A stretch of DNA of 64,000 nucleotides from Channallabes apus (Eukaryota; Chordata; Actinopteri; Siluriformes; Clariidae). The stretch is from NCBI GenBank assembly GCA_030522415.1, contig CM060118.1, forward strand, positions 23,911,651-23,975,650, written 5' to 3'. Made by a program: the position numbers and the translations under genes. Numbering within the stretch: position 1 is the stretch's first letter; every line of letters begins with the position of its first letter. Positions 21,486-32,296 of this stretch are shown here, in pieces. The notes below the pieces were generated by a model that saw nothing but the letters and a program-made list of their open reading frames with translations, made no database searches and was not told the DNA's origin.

Positions 21486-24400
21486 TCACACTCCACCTGT
21501 CACATCACGCACAACTCCAGCCGTGACAAGGTCCCGCAGTAAAATTTGCTCAGCGCTGACATCATGCACTACTTGTGCCATCATGTGTTCCATGCGTACA
21601 CTCCCATAGTAATGGAGCAGTGATCCAGGATGTTTAAAGTCATATCCAAAGCCTGCCAGGCTCACTTCATCACAGAGCTGTAGTGCCAGCACGACGCCAG
21701 TGAAGCCTAGAGTAGGCACCGACTACAACATAACAAAAAGTCAATTTAAGTGTTCACTCCATTGTGTATTTTATCTTAAAATGAAAATACATTAAATGAC
21801 ATAAATATCTATCATAAAAAATTAAGAGTGAAATACTGAATGAAATCATTTTTCAGACATGGATAGTACATGAAACCACTGCCTGATAAAAATAAAGTTG
21901 TGCAATTCTAGCTTTGATTAAGGTGTGTAAGGCCAAGTTTAAAAGCTTCTCTTCCCTTCTGCTGTCATTATTAAACGTAGCTGTGATTTCCACAGTTCTA
22001 CAGTGATTTCACCAAGCATTCACCAATTGTTTAAGTGTTTAATCTCTGAACTAGGTCACTGTTTTTTTTTGTTTGTTTTTTTTAAACCACATTTGTTAAC
22101 TTCATGGTTCAGCACTTAACTTCCAGGTTGTAATAATGTTCTAGCTAGCTCTTAACACAAGTCCTGTAATTTCAGCAGTATCCTTAGTTTTCTTTGGTTG
22201 CTACAGGCCTTTGCTTGATGTTAAAACATAGCCACTGACTGCATCAGTTAGGGTTAGGAGAATTGTTATACATTAATCACTGCAGTAACTATCAAAACAA
22301 ATTATCTTAAATATTAGTTTTTTTTGCCAGGAAGTGTTTTATACAATTCTGATGATAGGGAATATTTTAATGATACAGTACATATGTGCATGCAAATGCC
22401 CTTACCTTGGTTTCAAGTTTCGCATAGGATTGCGTCACATGCCATGTCTGATTGAGTATTACAGGGTTCACGATGCGAAAACTGCCTGGTTGAAGAGGGA
22501 TATCATTTACAACATCTCTCCAGAACCACAGTTTAGACCACCAGGTCTAGAAAGAGGGATCAATTTTCATAAATTTTTTTTATTACATTTTGATCTATTA
22601 GAAGATGGGAAGAAGAAGCACTCAAGATGCTCACCAAAGGTTTTTTTGTTACAATAGAGGTCAGCCACTCTAAATCTAGACTCTTGAATACAACTAAAGC
22701 TATTATGTCAGTGTTCTGATATTCTTGTGGCAAGAAGGATGCTGCTTCAGGATATATCAGTCGAATTGTGGTTCTTGAACCTACATCTTTCTCAAATCCA
22801 ACCACTGGTGCATTGTTCATTCTAAATGGGTTGAAATGACAAAATGTGATGTGAAATGTAAATTTAAAGCAAAATAAACAATTATTCATATGATTAAAAT
22901 GTTTATGGAGAACAAAATAAATGTATGCAGTAAAATTTGCACTGATATATGACACATTATACAATAGAATATAGTAGTATATAAGATTGTAGATAAACTA
23001 ACCTTATAATGATGTCATATTTATCAATATGGGCTCCAAGATGTTTGCCATGTAAGAGTCCGCCACTTCCAACCACCATACATCTTCTACAACTGCCTGA
23101 AACTGAGGGTGGCCCACAATGGGGCAAAACGCTAAGTGCCTGTGCCAATGCACTCTCACTGCCTCGCAAACCTAATGGAGGTGTCAGTTCCCAGTGTCTG
23201 GTTCCATTCTGCAAGAACACTGGAACCTGAAGCAGGCTGTGGAAGTTCAACACTTTCTGCAGTTTTGTCTTGGTAAAGCCACTTATACATGGCTGAGACA
23301 GCAGAGCTGCTGAGTGATACAGTATAGCCTAGAGGAATAGTGTGACATGCAGAATGTTGTACTTTTAGAACTCTTAAAATCTGGATGATTTTATCATCAG
23401 TTCATATGAGGGGGTATCAAAAAGTTTAGAGACTTGCACACCACAGATTCGGTTGCTTTCGCCATACGTTCTCCCTCAGACACCTTTAAACCTGGCAGTA
23501 CAATTCACTATTGAGGGTCTGGCCCCTGGGGATGAATTTTCGATGCACAATGCCAAAATGTTAAAAAGACAATTAGGATGCACTTGGGCGAGCTGAGGAC
23601 CCAACACGCCTTTTTGGTCATGAAGACAATGGGCTTGTGACTTGAAGGGTGGGTCATCCATGGCATGCTCAAATTTCCCCCTCTTGGTCGGCGACTGCGA
23701 GTGACGTCACTCCCCATAGTATAGACCCACCCCTGATGCTGATTGACAGGTTTCCATGTAAAGTGTTAGAAATGCAATTGCAAATGGATTAGCGATTGCA
23801 TTTGAATTTTGGCCGGCTTCACGCGCGACGCAGATAAAGTGAAAAAGCAAACGTGGTAATTGATTTTGCTGTTTAAATATGACAGGCTCATGACTTGTAA
23901 GACATGGGAAATGCAAATGGACTTTTCTTTTTCATTTGAAATTTGACAGTGAGTGTGCGTTCGCGAAGTCGAAAAAGCAAACGGTAAGGCAAAGTTTGCA
24001 ATTGCATTTGAATTATGGCAAACTTTGTGCGTTCACATATGGGAAACGCAATTTGAATTTGTACGGGATATGACTCCATACTGTGGTAGATTTGCCCAGT
24101 TTCAGGCAGAATTTCACATTTGTTATTTGTTCTCCATGACGAAAATAGTACCAGTTGCACAGCTCCGGATGTCTTTTGGCACACTGACTTATCAAGTAAG
24201 TGCTTCTTGTGACTGTGCTTGCAGCCTTGTGCTGCCATTGGCATGTTACAAAACTAGTCTCAAAACTTTTTGATATCACCTCAAACAGTCTGGATGAGAT
24301 ACCCATCTATCTCAGGCCACCATTGGGCACACACATTCACACGCTCTTTTACAGCTCATTTCAGATGCAAGAATCGTACAATCTGCATGTTTTGCGAAAT

Positions 24401-24957
24401 TAGAAACCAAAAAACCAGAATGATTAGTCCACATAGACACTGGAAGAACATGGGAAACTCCTTACAGACAGAGCTCCTCTGAAATGTGAGGCATTGGTAC
24501 AACTTTCTACACTACTATATTAACACTTCAAGAAATCAAATACAATATTCTTTGTAGAATATGTAGAATGTCCTCGAAGGAATAGAAACATTAATTCTGT
24601 ACCATGTATTCTTCAATGGAGCTTGCAGTCCATGTTGGTTGCTTAGCAGGCAGATAAGCAGGGACAAGGATTGCTGAATAACAGCTAAGAAGAAGTGTGA
24701 GGCTCAGCCCAAGGTTTTTCCGCCTTTATCGGGAGAGAATAAACAATCCTGTCATCTAAAATCAAATTCTCTTAAAACCAACATGTCCTCTATGGAATAC
24801 ATGCAAATCACATTGTCTGAACTCACTGTGAGAGGAAGATTTCTCTAGAACTATTCCTGTGTTTAGTACCCGGGCTCTCAGCTCTGTCTGCTTCAGCCTG
24901 AGGAGGATCACTGTTTTCCTCATGCTCTTTCATGCCCAGGAGCTTAAAAGTCACCAT
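21486..24957 (-). CDS. Alpha-2,3-sialyltransferase of the ST3GAL5/ST3GAL7 group, 6 coding exons
   Basis: Golgi type II enzyme moving sialic acid from CMP-Neu5Ac to galactose; the GM3-synthase subgroup acts on lactosylceramide. Minus-strand exons: 24957–24827, 24723–24603, 23328–23003, 22821–22635, 22546–22406, 21722–21486. They sum to 1143 bp, phases agree, and the product is 380 aa. Residues about 48–64 are a hydrophobic signal anchor after a cytoplasmic tail rich in E/D. Sialylmotif L runs from CRRCMVVGSGG to VGSRTTIRL (about 164–212). WSKLWFWRDVVNDIPLQPG resembles the ST3GAL5 linker. Motif S is PTLGFTGVVLALQLCDEV…AGFGYD (305–329), motif III HYYGS (339–343), and motif VS HDVSAE with H355 and E360. 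The C terminus AGVVRDVTGGV lacks the short tail I recall in human ST3GAL5. ST3GAL7, a fish paralogue, is the main alternative. Confidence 0.9.
21955..22265 (-). repeat. Tc1-like fragment in a sialyltransferase intron
   Basis: 'attattaaacgtagctgtg', 'gatttcaccaagcattcacc' and 'gcatcagttagggttag' match parts of the same Tc1 family seen at 18850–19310. Non-coding now. Confidence 0.5.
23407..24292 (-). mobile_element. Mariner element remnant interrupted by a second repeat
   Basis: The ends are inverted: GGTATCAAAAAGTTTAGAGAC near 23411 and 'gtctcaaaactttttgatatcacc' near 24292. Minus-strand frames retain pieces such as FLTFWHCASKIHPQGPDPQ, the region before the last catalytic residue. A block at about 23700–24075 is unlike mariner and seems inserted. 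A related mariner lies at 46666–47480. It sits in the sialyltransferase intron between exons 24723–24603 and 23328–23003. Confidence 0.65.
23700..24075. repeat. Unclassified repeat rich in GCAATTGCATTTGAATT / ATGCAAAT units
   Basis: Variants of 'aatgcaattgcaaatgga', 'gcgattgcatttgaatttt', 'gaaatgcaaatgga' and 'gcaattgcatttgaattat' recur along about 370 bp, with a CG-rich 'gaaaaagcaaacg' unit between them (twice). A perfect octamer ATGCAAAT is at 23911–23918. I do not recognise the family. Confidence 0.5.
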
Positions 24958-25936
24958 TTGTCTACAGGATCCCAACCGCTTATGAATACGTCTTCCTATA
25001 ATCAGTATAACAGAAGTACATTTTTTTTACTTGGCAAAAACATAAATAAATATATATACATACTGCACACTTACTTGCTACGCTTGACAGATGTTTGTGA
25101 TTCTTGCGCTAAAAGAGTAATCAGGTTTAAGTAGAGGAGAGATCTGTGGCAGTTCAACTCTAAGCAGCAGTTATGCGAGTGTTAACTCAGACTGATCTTC
25201 GACGTCAGGGTTAATGATCCACCTGACCCGGAGAACCGTACAAGAGAGGATTCATACTTACACATCTTTATTTCAAAATACAGGTATTTATATTTTATTA
25301 TATAAAATTATAAACAGATAATGAACTCATTGCTTACGAATTAGAAACCCAATTTGTGCCTTAATGCATTAATTAATTAGTACCATGAATATCAAAGCCG
25401 GAAAAATAACTCGACCCAAATGACCTGTATATTATCTGCTGTGCCTCAGGATAATCTCATGTTCGAGTTTTAACAAGCTCCCATATTTGGCAGTGGATTA
25501 ATTTAAGTTGATAACTTTAAAGAATCGGTTTTGTAATGATAGTTGTTTAGCATATATACGGTAACTTATCGAATAGCGAAAATCTAATTATTTTGGTTCT
25601 AGTTTGGGGTCACGTGGTTACACGACCAAATAGCTATTGAAGAAATTGTGATATAATAAAATAAATACATGTTATTTGCAAATTAATTCACAAAACTCAA
25701 TTAATCTATTAATACAACAATTAATAATAAACAAAAGCAGTATGCATGGCAATTGTATGTTTAATAATAAATTAGAATAACTGGGTCACGTCACCAGGTA
25801 AGTAACAAGTACTTTCACTTTTCATTTGGACAGAAATTTGTCGACGGTCCCTAAAATACCGCTTCTGAATGACTGTCAGACAGGTCTCATAAATAGTTCA
25901 CACAAAAGACACGATGTTCACGTGCATAATCCAATT
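24958..25936. other. Region upstream of the sialyltransferase start codon
   Basis: On the minus strand an acceptor-like CTGTAG|ACAA stands directly before the start codon, so a non-coding 5' exon should lie at higher coordinates, perhaps around 25130–25260, which is the more GC-balanced part. No promoter motif could be fixed. The rest is AT-rich. Confidence 0.35.
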
Positions 25937-25995
25937 CACGTGAATGTGTTTTTTTGTGAAAAAAATATATATTCACAAAAAAACACATTCACGTG
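25937..25995. repeat. Perfect hairpin, 24-bp arms and 11-base loop
   Basis: Arm 25937–25960 begins CACGTGAATGTG and ends TTTGTGAA. Arm 25972–25995 is its exact reverse complement. The loop is AAAAATATATA. A 'cacgtgcataa' motif stands on both outer sides. It may be a small palindromic MITE. Confidence 0.9.
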
Positions 25996-26603
25996 CATAA
26001 AAAAATACATATTCATAATATACAATTCACATAAAAATTTTTGAATGTTTAAAATTTTCAAGTGCATCATGGGCTGTGCATGTGAAAGTCGACTTAAGTG
26101 TGTGAATATCGCTGTTATAGCGTGTGTTATAGTGATGGGTCGTTCATGAACGATTCGTTCTTTTTGAACGAATCTTTAACATGACTCAGTTGAACGAGTT
26201 GTCTCCGAGAGTGATTCGTTCATTTTCTATTGGGCGCGCATGCGCAAAGCATCGCAAAACCTCCGTATGTTATATACAGGAACCAGTATCGAACGATTCT
26301 CAGCAATAAGTCTTCAAGTCTCGAGTCATTCATACTTTTAACACGTGACTCCCATAGACGCTATGTAGTGCAGTACACAGGAAACAGAATTGAACGATTG
26401 TGCTAGTGGGTCTTCGAGTCCCGAGTCATTCATTCTTTTAAAACGTGATTCCCATAGACGCTATGCGGTGCAGTAGATTCAAAATACGACTCAGATTGGA
26501 AGATATGAAGGTGAGCTACTCATTCTGTTTATTATAATATGTCCTTAGTTACATTGTAATATTTTCATAACTGGAACTATAGCCAAAATTTGTGTATGTA
26601 GAC

Positions 26604-27814
26604 CAGAGGTGGAAAGAGTAATACAATTTTGTACTCAAGTACAAGAACTGTTACTTCAGTGAAATTTTACTTAAGTACAAGTAAAGTTACCATTATAAAA
26701 ATCTACTCAAGTAAAAGTAAAAAGTAGCTCATTAAAAAATTTACTCGGAGTAAAAGTTACCGAGTTACTTTTTTATTTTTTTAACAGCGGGGGTGGGATG
26801 AGGCATTCTAGCATAGCTCAAAAAAAGATGAGCAGATATAAATCTCAAACTAGTTGTTTTTACTGAAGGAACACCTTTGCATAATAAAGCTGTTGTCTTT
26901 GTTGTTCTTGAAAATCAAAGTGGTCACTTAAATATGGTGTTACGTCCCAGTCTAGGGTCATACAGCAAAAGAATGGTTCAGGGTTCTATTTTAAACTGTA
27001 TGGAAATGGTGGCATATGGCAGAAAGAACTAGATCCAATCATTAACTGATGAAATAATGAGGTTTGTATATACAAAAACACACACACTCACAACATGAGG
27101 AAGAGGATCAGATTCAGGGTGGACCCAGGCCAAAATAATAAACAAAATGGAATTTATATTTAGTAGCTAGATTACCTGCAAAAAAATAATAAAAAAAGCA
27201 CACAAACAAAAATACATGTACCTTCCCAGACTCCCAAACCAAAAACAGTGAAATTATCTACAAATATATACAAAGACCAACCAAACCAAAGGGACAAAGC
27301 AATAATCAAAGTTAATGGGAGGCAAAAAGTCAAAACCGGAATATACAACCAAATATCAAAACGCCAAAATCACAATCTTTCCTCTTTCCCGCGTCTCTCT
27401 CCGGTTTATATATGGTCGCGCTAGTCGATGACGTCACTCTCAGGGCAGAAGCGACCGTGTGGAAGGTCAGGTAGCTGCCGATGTGGGGACAGTCAGAAAA
27501 CCTGGAGTGGAGTCTGGAGCGGTGTGCGACCAGGACATGATACACATATATCATATATATATATGATACACGCAACGGAGCATTTATACAAAGGATAATA
27601 TTTTTTAAATTATTTTAGCATTTTCATTCATTTATTTTTTACTCAGTAGCGAATATGATTTAAAATGTAGCGAATTCCAATATTTCAAACAAAACGTACT
27701 TAAGTTAAAGTAAAATTACAGATTTCGAAAACTACTTTAAAAAGTAGAAATACACAAAAAAGCTACTCAATTACAGTAACGCGAGTAAATGTAATTCGTT
27801 ACTTTCCATCTCTG
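26604..27814. mobile_element. hAT MITE-type element (CAGAGGTGGAAAGAGTA) nested in the previous element
   Basis: Starts CAGAGGTGGAAAGAGTAAT and ends TTACTTTCCATCTCTG. The flanking 8-bp duplication atgtagac / atgtatac (26596–26603; 27815–27822) has one mismatch. The subterminal parts are full of 'aagtaaaagta' and 'ctcaagtac' repeats. It carries a further insertion from about 26939. Confidence 0.82.
26939..27590 (+). mobile_element. Truncated relative of the TGTTACG LTR-like element
   Basis: It starts TGTTACGTCCCAGTCTAGG, close to TGTTACGACCCCCGGTCTAGG at 1607. It shares the 'caggccaaaataataaacaaaat' stretch (27125) with the first copy (2780) and has a GC-rich 3' part. The expected CGTAACA end was not found. 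It is the innermost layer of a three-deep nest. Confidence 0.55.
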
Positions 27815-27977
27815 ATGTATACGTATTGGGGGTATTTTTATTGAAAACGCAACATTTTAATTTATTTCTGATCAAAAGAACGAAATGAACGAAATGACTC
27901 AAAAAAAGATTCGTTCATTTTGATAAATGAGATTCAAAGAACCGAGTCACTAAAATGATTCGAACTTCCCATCACTA

Positions 27978-28548
27978 GTGTGTGTGTTTTTGAGACTTTC
28001 CTGACGCCAACGTGCCAGCAAAGTCTCAAAAATACGGCACTTGTCCTCTTTAGCCAATCAGGTACGACCTCACCATTCAACCAATCACAGCCCTGCAGTA
28101 GAGCTCGGGTAGCTCAACTTTGCACACCTTTTGTGCAGTCTGAGTTAATTACAACGGAAATCCAGTTTTACCGACTGAAACCAAGAACAGGATGCACGTC
28201 TAAGTTATTACTTTATTTCATAATGTTTAATTAATGAACTTCGCCGAAAATAACACAGTAATAACACACTTCACCTTCATTACATGTTTCTCACAGTTTT
28301 TCTCACAATTTAGAAATATCTCCAGCAGTACATTCTTTAATGACTTCATGATCGTTTGGTTCATGTCTTGGAGACACAGCCACTGAAACATTGACTATCT
28401 ACAGTTCATTTGCAGACAAGAGCTGGTGTGTGCCCTGGATGAAATTATACATATTCCAGGAGATGTCATGACAGCCCTGTCAAATCTAAGCAACCTCATA
28501 CAGCGTCAGTGGATCCTAATTCCATGTGTTATTTTATAGTTTTGAAAT
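27978..28548. other. Non-genic segment including a paired-CCAAT repeat
   Basis: At 28050–28092 'tagccaatcag', 'ctcaccattcaaccaatcac' match a stretch at about 2530–2570 ('taaccaatcag', 'ctcaccatttcaaccaatcat'), each with two CCAAT boxes. An open frame at about 28413–28540 is bounded upstream by a TTTGCAG acceptor-like site but resembles no family I know. Confidence 0.4.
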
Positions 28549-28990
28549 TAGGGATGCACCGATACCACGTTTTTGGAAAACAAGTACGAGTGCGAGTACT
28601 TGCATTTCAGTACTTGCCGATACCAAGTACTTAATAAAAACATGATTTAAATTTACAGGTAACAGCTTTAGTCATATAATTTAACAAAAAATTATGAATT
28701 AAGTTTGGAATTAAGAACATTTATTTAAAATGAAAAGCATGTTGTATGCAACATATTACAGAATAAATAATTATTTAAAAAATTACATGTCTCGCCTCGC
28801 CTTCTCCCCACTCAGAGCTGCAGCCGGGGCCTGGGGCACTCGGCGGCTGTGATTAAGCCCTTACACGCCACTCAAACATAGACATTTCTCAGACCGTGGT
28901 ATCGGTCCCTGGTGTCGGGGGACTTTTAGCGAGTACGAGTACTTTAGAAAATGTGGTATCGAGGCCAATACCGGTATCGGTGCATCCCTA
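28549..28990. mobile_element. hAT MITE with TAGGGATGCACCGATACCA ends
   Basis: The terminal inverted repeats TAGGGATGCACCGATAC and GTATCGGTGCATCCCTA are exact over 17 bases. A perfect 8-bp duplication TTTGAAAT flanks them (28541–28548; 28991–28998). At 442 bp it has no coding capacity. A smaller copy of 'gcgagtacgagtac' occurs just inside both ends. Confidence 0.93.
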
Positions 28991-28998
28991 TTTGAAAT

Positions 28999-29860
28999 CC
29001 CCAGTATTGCTGTAGAATGTAGAAAATAAATCACTAAACAAGTCTTTTATAATTATTGATAATTCACTCTAAGCTGCATGAATGGGTAAATGGAGAGCCA
29101 TGATTTTTTATTCTTTACAATAAACATAATTCTCCCACAAAACTCAAGGCTTTACTTTTTGCATTACTGGACAAATCAACATTTTAACTAATCTCTTGAA
29201 TGAATGAATGAATGAATGAATGAATGAAGTAAATTTTTAGCAACCACTTGTCTTCACGTCCTGATACAATTGATACGACCTTTATTTAAAGCTAAAGTTA
29301 CTTTTAAAATGTTTTAAATTTTCGAAAACTCTATTTTGGTTTGTATTGTAGACATTAGTGTTTATCTCAGAAATAAAAACTTTTATCCCAGTACATCTGA
29401 TCATTTGAATTATTGTAAGGAAATCATATTGTAAGAAATAATGGTGACTGAAGAGACTGTTTGTGAAACTGTTTAATAAAACCTATAAATGACAACCGCT
29501 CTCTGGCTCAGTGACGCACCAAAGCATATTTGCAATCAGGCAGGTTTAATCCATTATGTTATACACAATTGTGCTGTTAATGAAATGAAAGCAAATCTGG
29601 TGGCATTCAGATAACAGAATACCCTGTGACCCATAGAAACATCTATTCTCCAAATTAAAAACTGTGACTGTCTTGATTAACAAACATGTAATGAGGGTGA
29701 AGTGTTTTGAGTAAAAAAAAAGAGATTTTACTCTTACTGAACTCTTGAGAGTGAAAATTTTGCCCATTTTCCTTTGAAAAATTGCTTAATACCTCAGTCA
29801 GATTGAATAGGGAGCATCTGTGAACAGCTGTTTTTTTATTATTTGATTTAGATCTGTATC
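28999..29860. other. Gene-free DNA upstream of ANKRD2
   Basis: AT-rich. It holds a (GAAT)n run at about 29204–29228 and overlapping minus-strand open frames at 29546–29912 with no family match. The missing first exon of ANKRD2 could lie between here and 32.29 kb, but I could not find it. Confidence 0.4.
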
Positions 29861-30128
29861 TTTTACTGGGCCATTTTGACACATGAATATGTTTTGATTT
29901 AAACCATTTCATTGTAGCTCTGGCTGTATGTTTAGGGTTGTTGACCTGCTGGAAGGTGACTCTGCCCCAGTCTCAAGTCATTCTCAGACTCTAACGGGTT
30001 TTCTTCTACGATTGCCCTGCATTTGACTTCATCCATCTTCCTATCAACTCTGACAGGATTTTCTGTGCATGCTGAAGAAAAGCATCAATACCACCATGAT
30101 GCTGCCACCATCAACATGTGTTCAGGGT

Positions 30129-30175
<47 letters not shown>

Positions 30176-30540
30176 ATTTTATGCCAAAGGTTTTTGACTA
30201 ATCTGACCAGAGCACCTTCTTCCACATGTTTGCTGTTCCCCCCACATGGCTTGTCGCAAACTGCAAATGGGACGACTTGTAGCTTTCTTTCAACAATGGT
30301 TTTCTTCTTGCCACTCTACCAAGGCCAGATTTGTGGAGTGAACGGAGTGCTCCTCCAGAGTTACCATGGGCCTCTTGACTGCTCCTCTGATTAATGCTCT
30401 CCTTGCCCAGCCTGTCAGTTTAAGTGGATGGCCATATCTTGGTAGGTTTGCTATTGTGCCATACTCTTTCCATTTTCATATGATGCATTGAACAGTGCTT
30501 CATGAGATTATTTTAATCACATTAACACATTACATACACA
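29860..30540 (-). pseudogene. Degenerate Tc1-like transposon
   Basis: 'ttgttgacctgctggaaggtg', 'cccagtctcaagtc', 'aagaaaagcatcaatacc', 'gaccagagcaccttcttcc' and 'cacatggcttgtcgcaaactg' are the antisense of a widespread fish Tc1 transposase. A TG microsatellite (30127–30171) has expanded in the middle. No intact frame. Confidence 0.7.
30127..30171. repeat. (TG)n microsatellite
   Basis: About 22 TG units within the Tc1 remnant. The open frame over it with repeated V–C residues is an artefact. Confidence 0.9.
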
Positions 30541-30654
30541 CAACAGACATTTAAGGGAACAATTGTGTGCTTTGAGTAATATAACCTGTGTCCCAGAAGA
30601 GCGTTTTCTTCTAGCAATGCTCCTGTCTGACACAAATATGTAAGCAGTGGATTT

Positions 30655-30790
30655 TATTATTTTTGGGGAGATTTTCCCCCCAATTTAGTCGTGGCCAATT
30701 CACCCCCCCCCCCCCCCCAACGTCGCTAGGGGAGCTCCCACATTAAGGCTACCACTACCACTCAGTCGGTGGCCACATTGAATCAGATTT
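30655..30790 (-). repeat. 3' part of a tRNA-derived SINE
   Basis: The reverse complement reads 'gtggtagccttaatgtggg', 'agctcccctagcgacg' and 'gaattggccacgac', matching the 3' end of the longer SINE at 51481–51915. A poly-C run interrupts it. Confidence 0.6.
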
Positions 30791-31164
30791 CCTCATCCCA
30801 TTATTAAAGATTTTTATTTGCAATATGACAGGGTTCATTATCTTCCTAGAAATGTAGAAAGAGTCGGTATAAATTAAATTATTGTAAAAATTGCATAATC
30901 TCCAAAACAGTGTGTTTATTGAGCAGATCCTCTTTCAAGTTAAAATATCCCTCATCATGAATAAAGCAAAATCAGCACGATTAAATAAATATTATATTTA
31001 AACTAACTAGCAGATTCTGGTCAGCAGAAGATAAATTGCACTTAAGTAATTTTTGTAACTTATGCAACTTTTAATTTCACACTTGAGTTGGTACGCTGGC
31101 TGAACGAAGCAAGTTTATTTAACCATCCCAGATATTTAAATGTTTATGACTTTTCTGACTATAT

Positions 31165-32143
31165 TGTGAGGGTTGCCCACTAGAGGGCAGTGTTTTAATT
31201 TGTAGTTTTTGTTGTAGACCCAGTTTCCCAGAAGGCACCTCGGTCAGCTGACGCAGATGCCCAGCTGAACCGAGGATGCAATTAGTATAAGCATAAATAC
31301 CTGTTTGTTCTGGGAAGCTGGGTCGAGCATTAATTTCTGTTATGTGGGTTTTGTTTTGTTCTTTTCTGTTTTAGTTTAACAGTATAGTTGGCATTTGGTT
31401 TCAGGAGCACTTAAAGTTTGTATTTGCTTTGATTTAGTTTGTCTCTTTGTCTCTGTGTCTCCTAGCAGGATTAGCCTCTAGGAGAATTAGCCTTTTGTGT
31501 TTACCCTTTTGTGTAAGTAACCCCCATTGCTTGTTTAGCTAGTAGTCTGTTTCAATACTAATGAGGGTGATACTAACATGTCTAGATCTTAGTCTGTCTA
31601 GTCTTCGTGTCTGTCTAGTCTCATTGTCTGCTTAGCTCTTAGTCTGTTTAGGTACTAACATCTTTAGCCACTAACCTTTAGAGTTCTTAGTCTGTTTCAT
31701 ACCTAGTCTGCTGTGTACCTTGTCTGTTCATTCCCTTGTGTCTCAGGCTACTGGCTGGTGTAGCCATTAGTCTGATTAGCTATGAGCTAGCTTAGCAGCT
31801 AATGTGCAGCTCAGCCAATAGACCTAGCCAAGCCTGTCTTGTGTTTGTTTACCCCTTGAATGCACAGTCCCTAATGTTTATTCCGTTAGGCTGTTTCGTA
31901 TGTCTTGTCTTGTCCAGTTTGTATCCCCATGTCGGTACTGTATTAGATTGTGTAATCCTGAGTTTGTGTTTTGAGTTCTTTGTATTATGCTTCATGTTTT
32001 TAGCCAACTTCCTTAGTTCATGTTGTGTTCATGTTTGCTTTTTGTTTATCATTATTAAAAGACTCTTTCTGTTTCACTGCATCCCCTCTGCATTTATGCC
32101 TCAACACCAAGCCCACAGTCCAACACCATAGCAGAACGTGACA
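31165..32143 (+). mobile_element. Probable solo LTR (979 bp)
   Basis: Starts TGTGAGGGTTGCCC and ends GCAGAACGTGACA. Flanking 5-mers tatat (31160–31164) and tatct (32144–32148) differ by one base. A TATA-like 'gcataaatacctg' (about 31290) and 'attattaaaagactctttctg' near the 3' end suit LTR promoter and poly(A) zones. No internal coding region or second LTR is present. It ends about 150 bp before an ANKRD2 exon. A CTCF-like motif lies near its 5' end. Confidence 0.6.
31177..31190 (+). promoter_or_regulatory. CTCF-like motif (CCACTAGAGGGCAG) within the LTR
   Basis: An exact match to a common CTCF core variant, carried 12 bases inside the LTR start. Occupancy is untested. Confidence 0.45.
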
Positions 32144-32296
32144 TATCTCATTTTCTAACCATCCTTTATATTTCTATAACCAACTTTTTTCTGCAATCAT
32201 ATTAATCTATTATAAGCTCTAACACTATTGACACTTTTGCACTTCTGACATCTTGCATTAGGCTTATTTGATCTCAATAAGTTCTATTGTTTTCAG

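Larger units (their letters stand above)
26130..27977. mobile_element. Outer hAT-like element with TAGTGATGGG termini
   Basis: The ends are TAGTGATGGGTCGTTC (26130) and the inverse of TAGTGATGGGAAGTTC (27977). Flanking 8-mers gtgtgtta and gtgtgtgt share six bases. Inside the ends are repeated 'gaacgattcg' and 'gattcgttc' units and two near-copies of a segment containing 'catagacgctatg' (26350 and 26455). It encloses the hAT at 26604–27814. Confidence 0.7.

Noticed and set aside
28413..28540. Open frame after an acceptor-like TTTGCAG (ELVCALDEIIHIPGDVMTAL)
   Set aside because: It looks protein-like, but there is no donor, no family match and no neighbouring exon. Considered as an ANKRD2 first exon and dropped because it resembles no part of that protein.
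31802..32131. 109-codon hydrophobic frame
   Set aside because: Lies wholly in the non-coding solo LTR.
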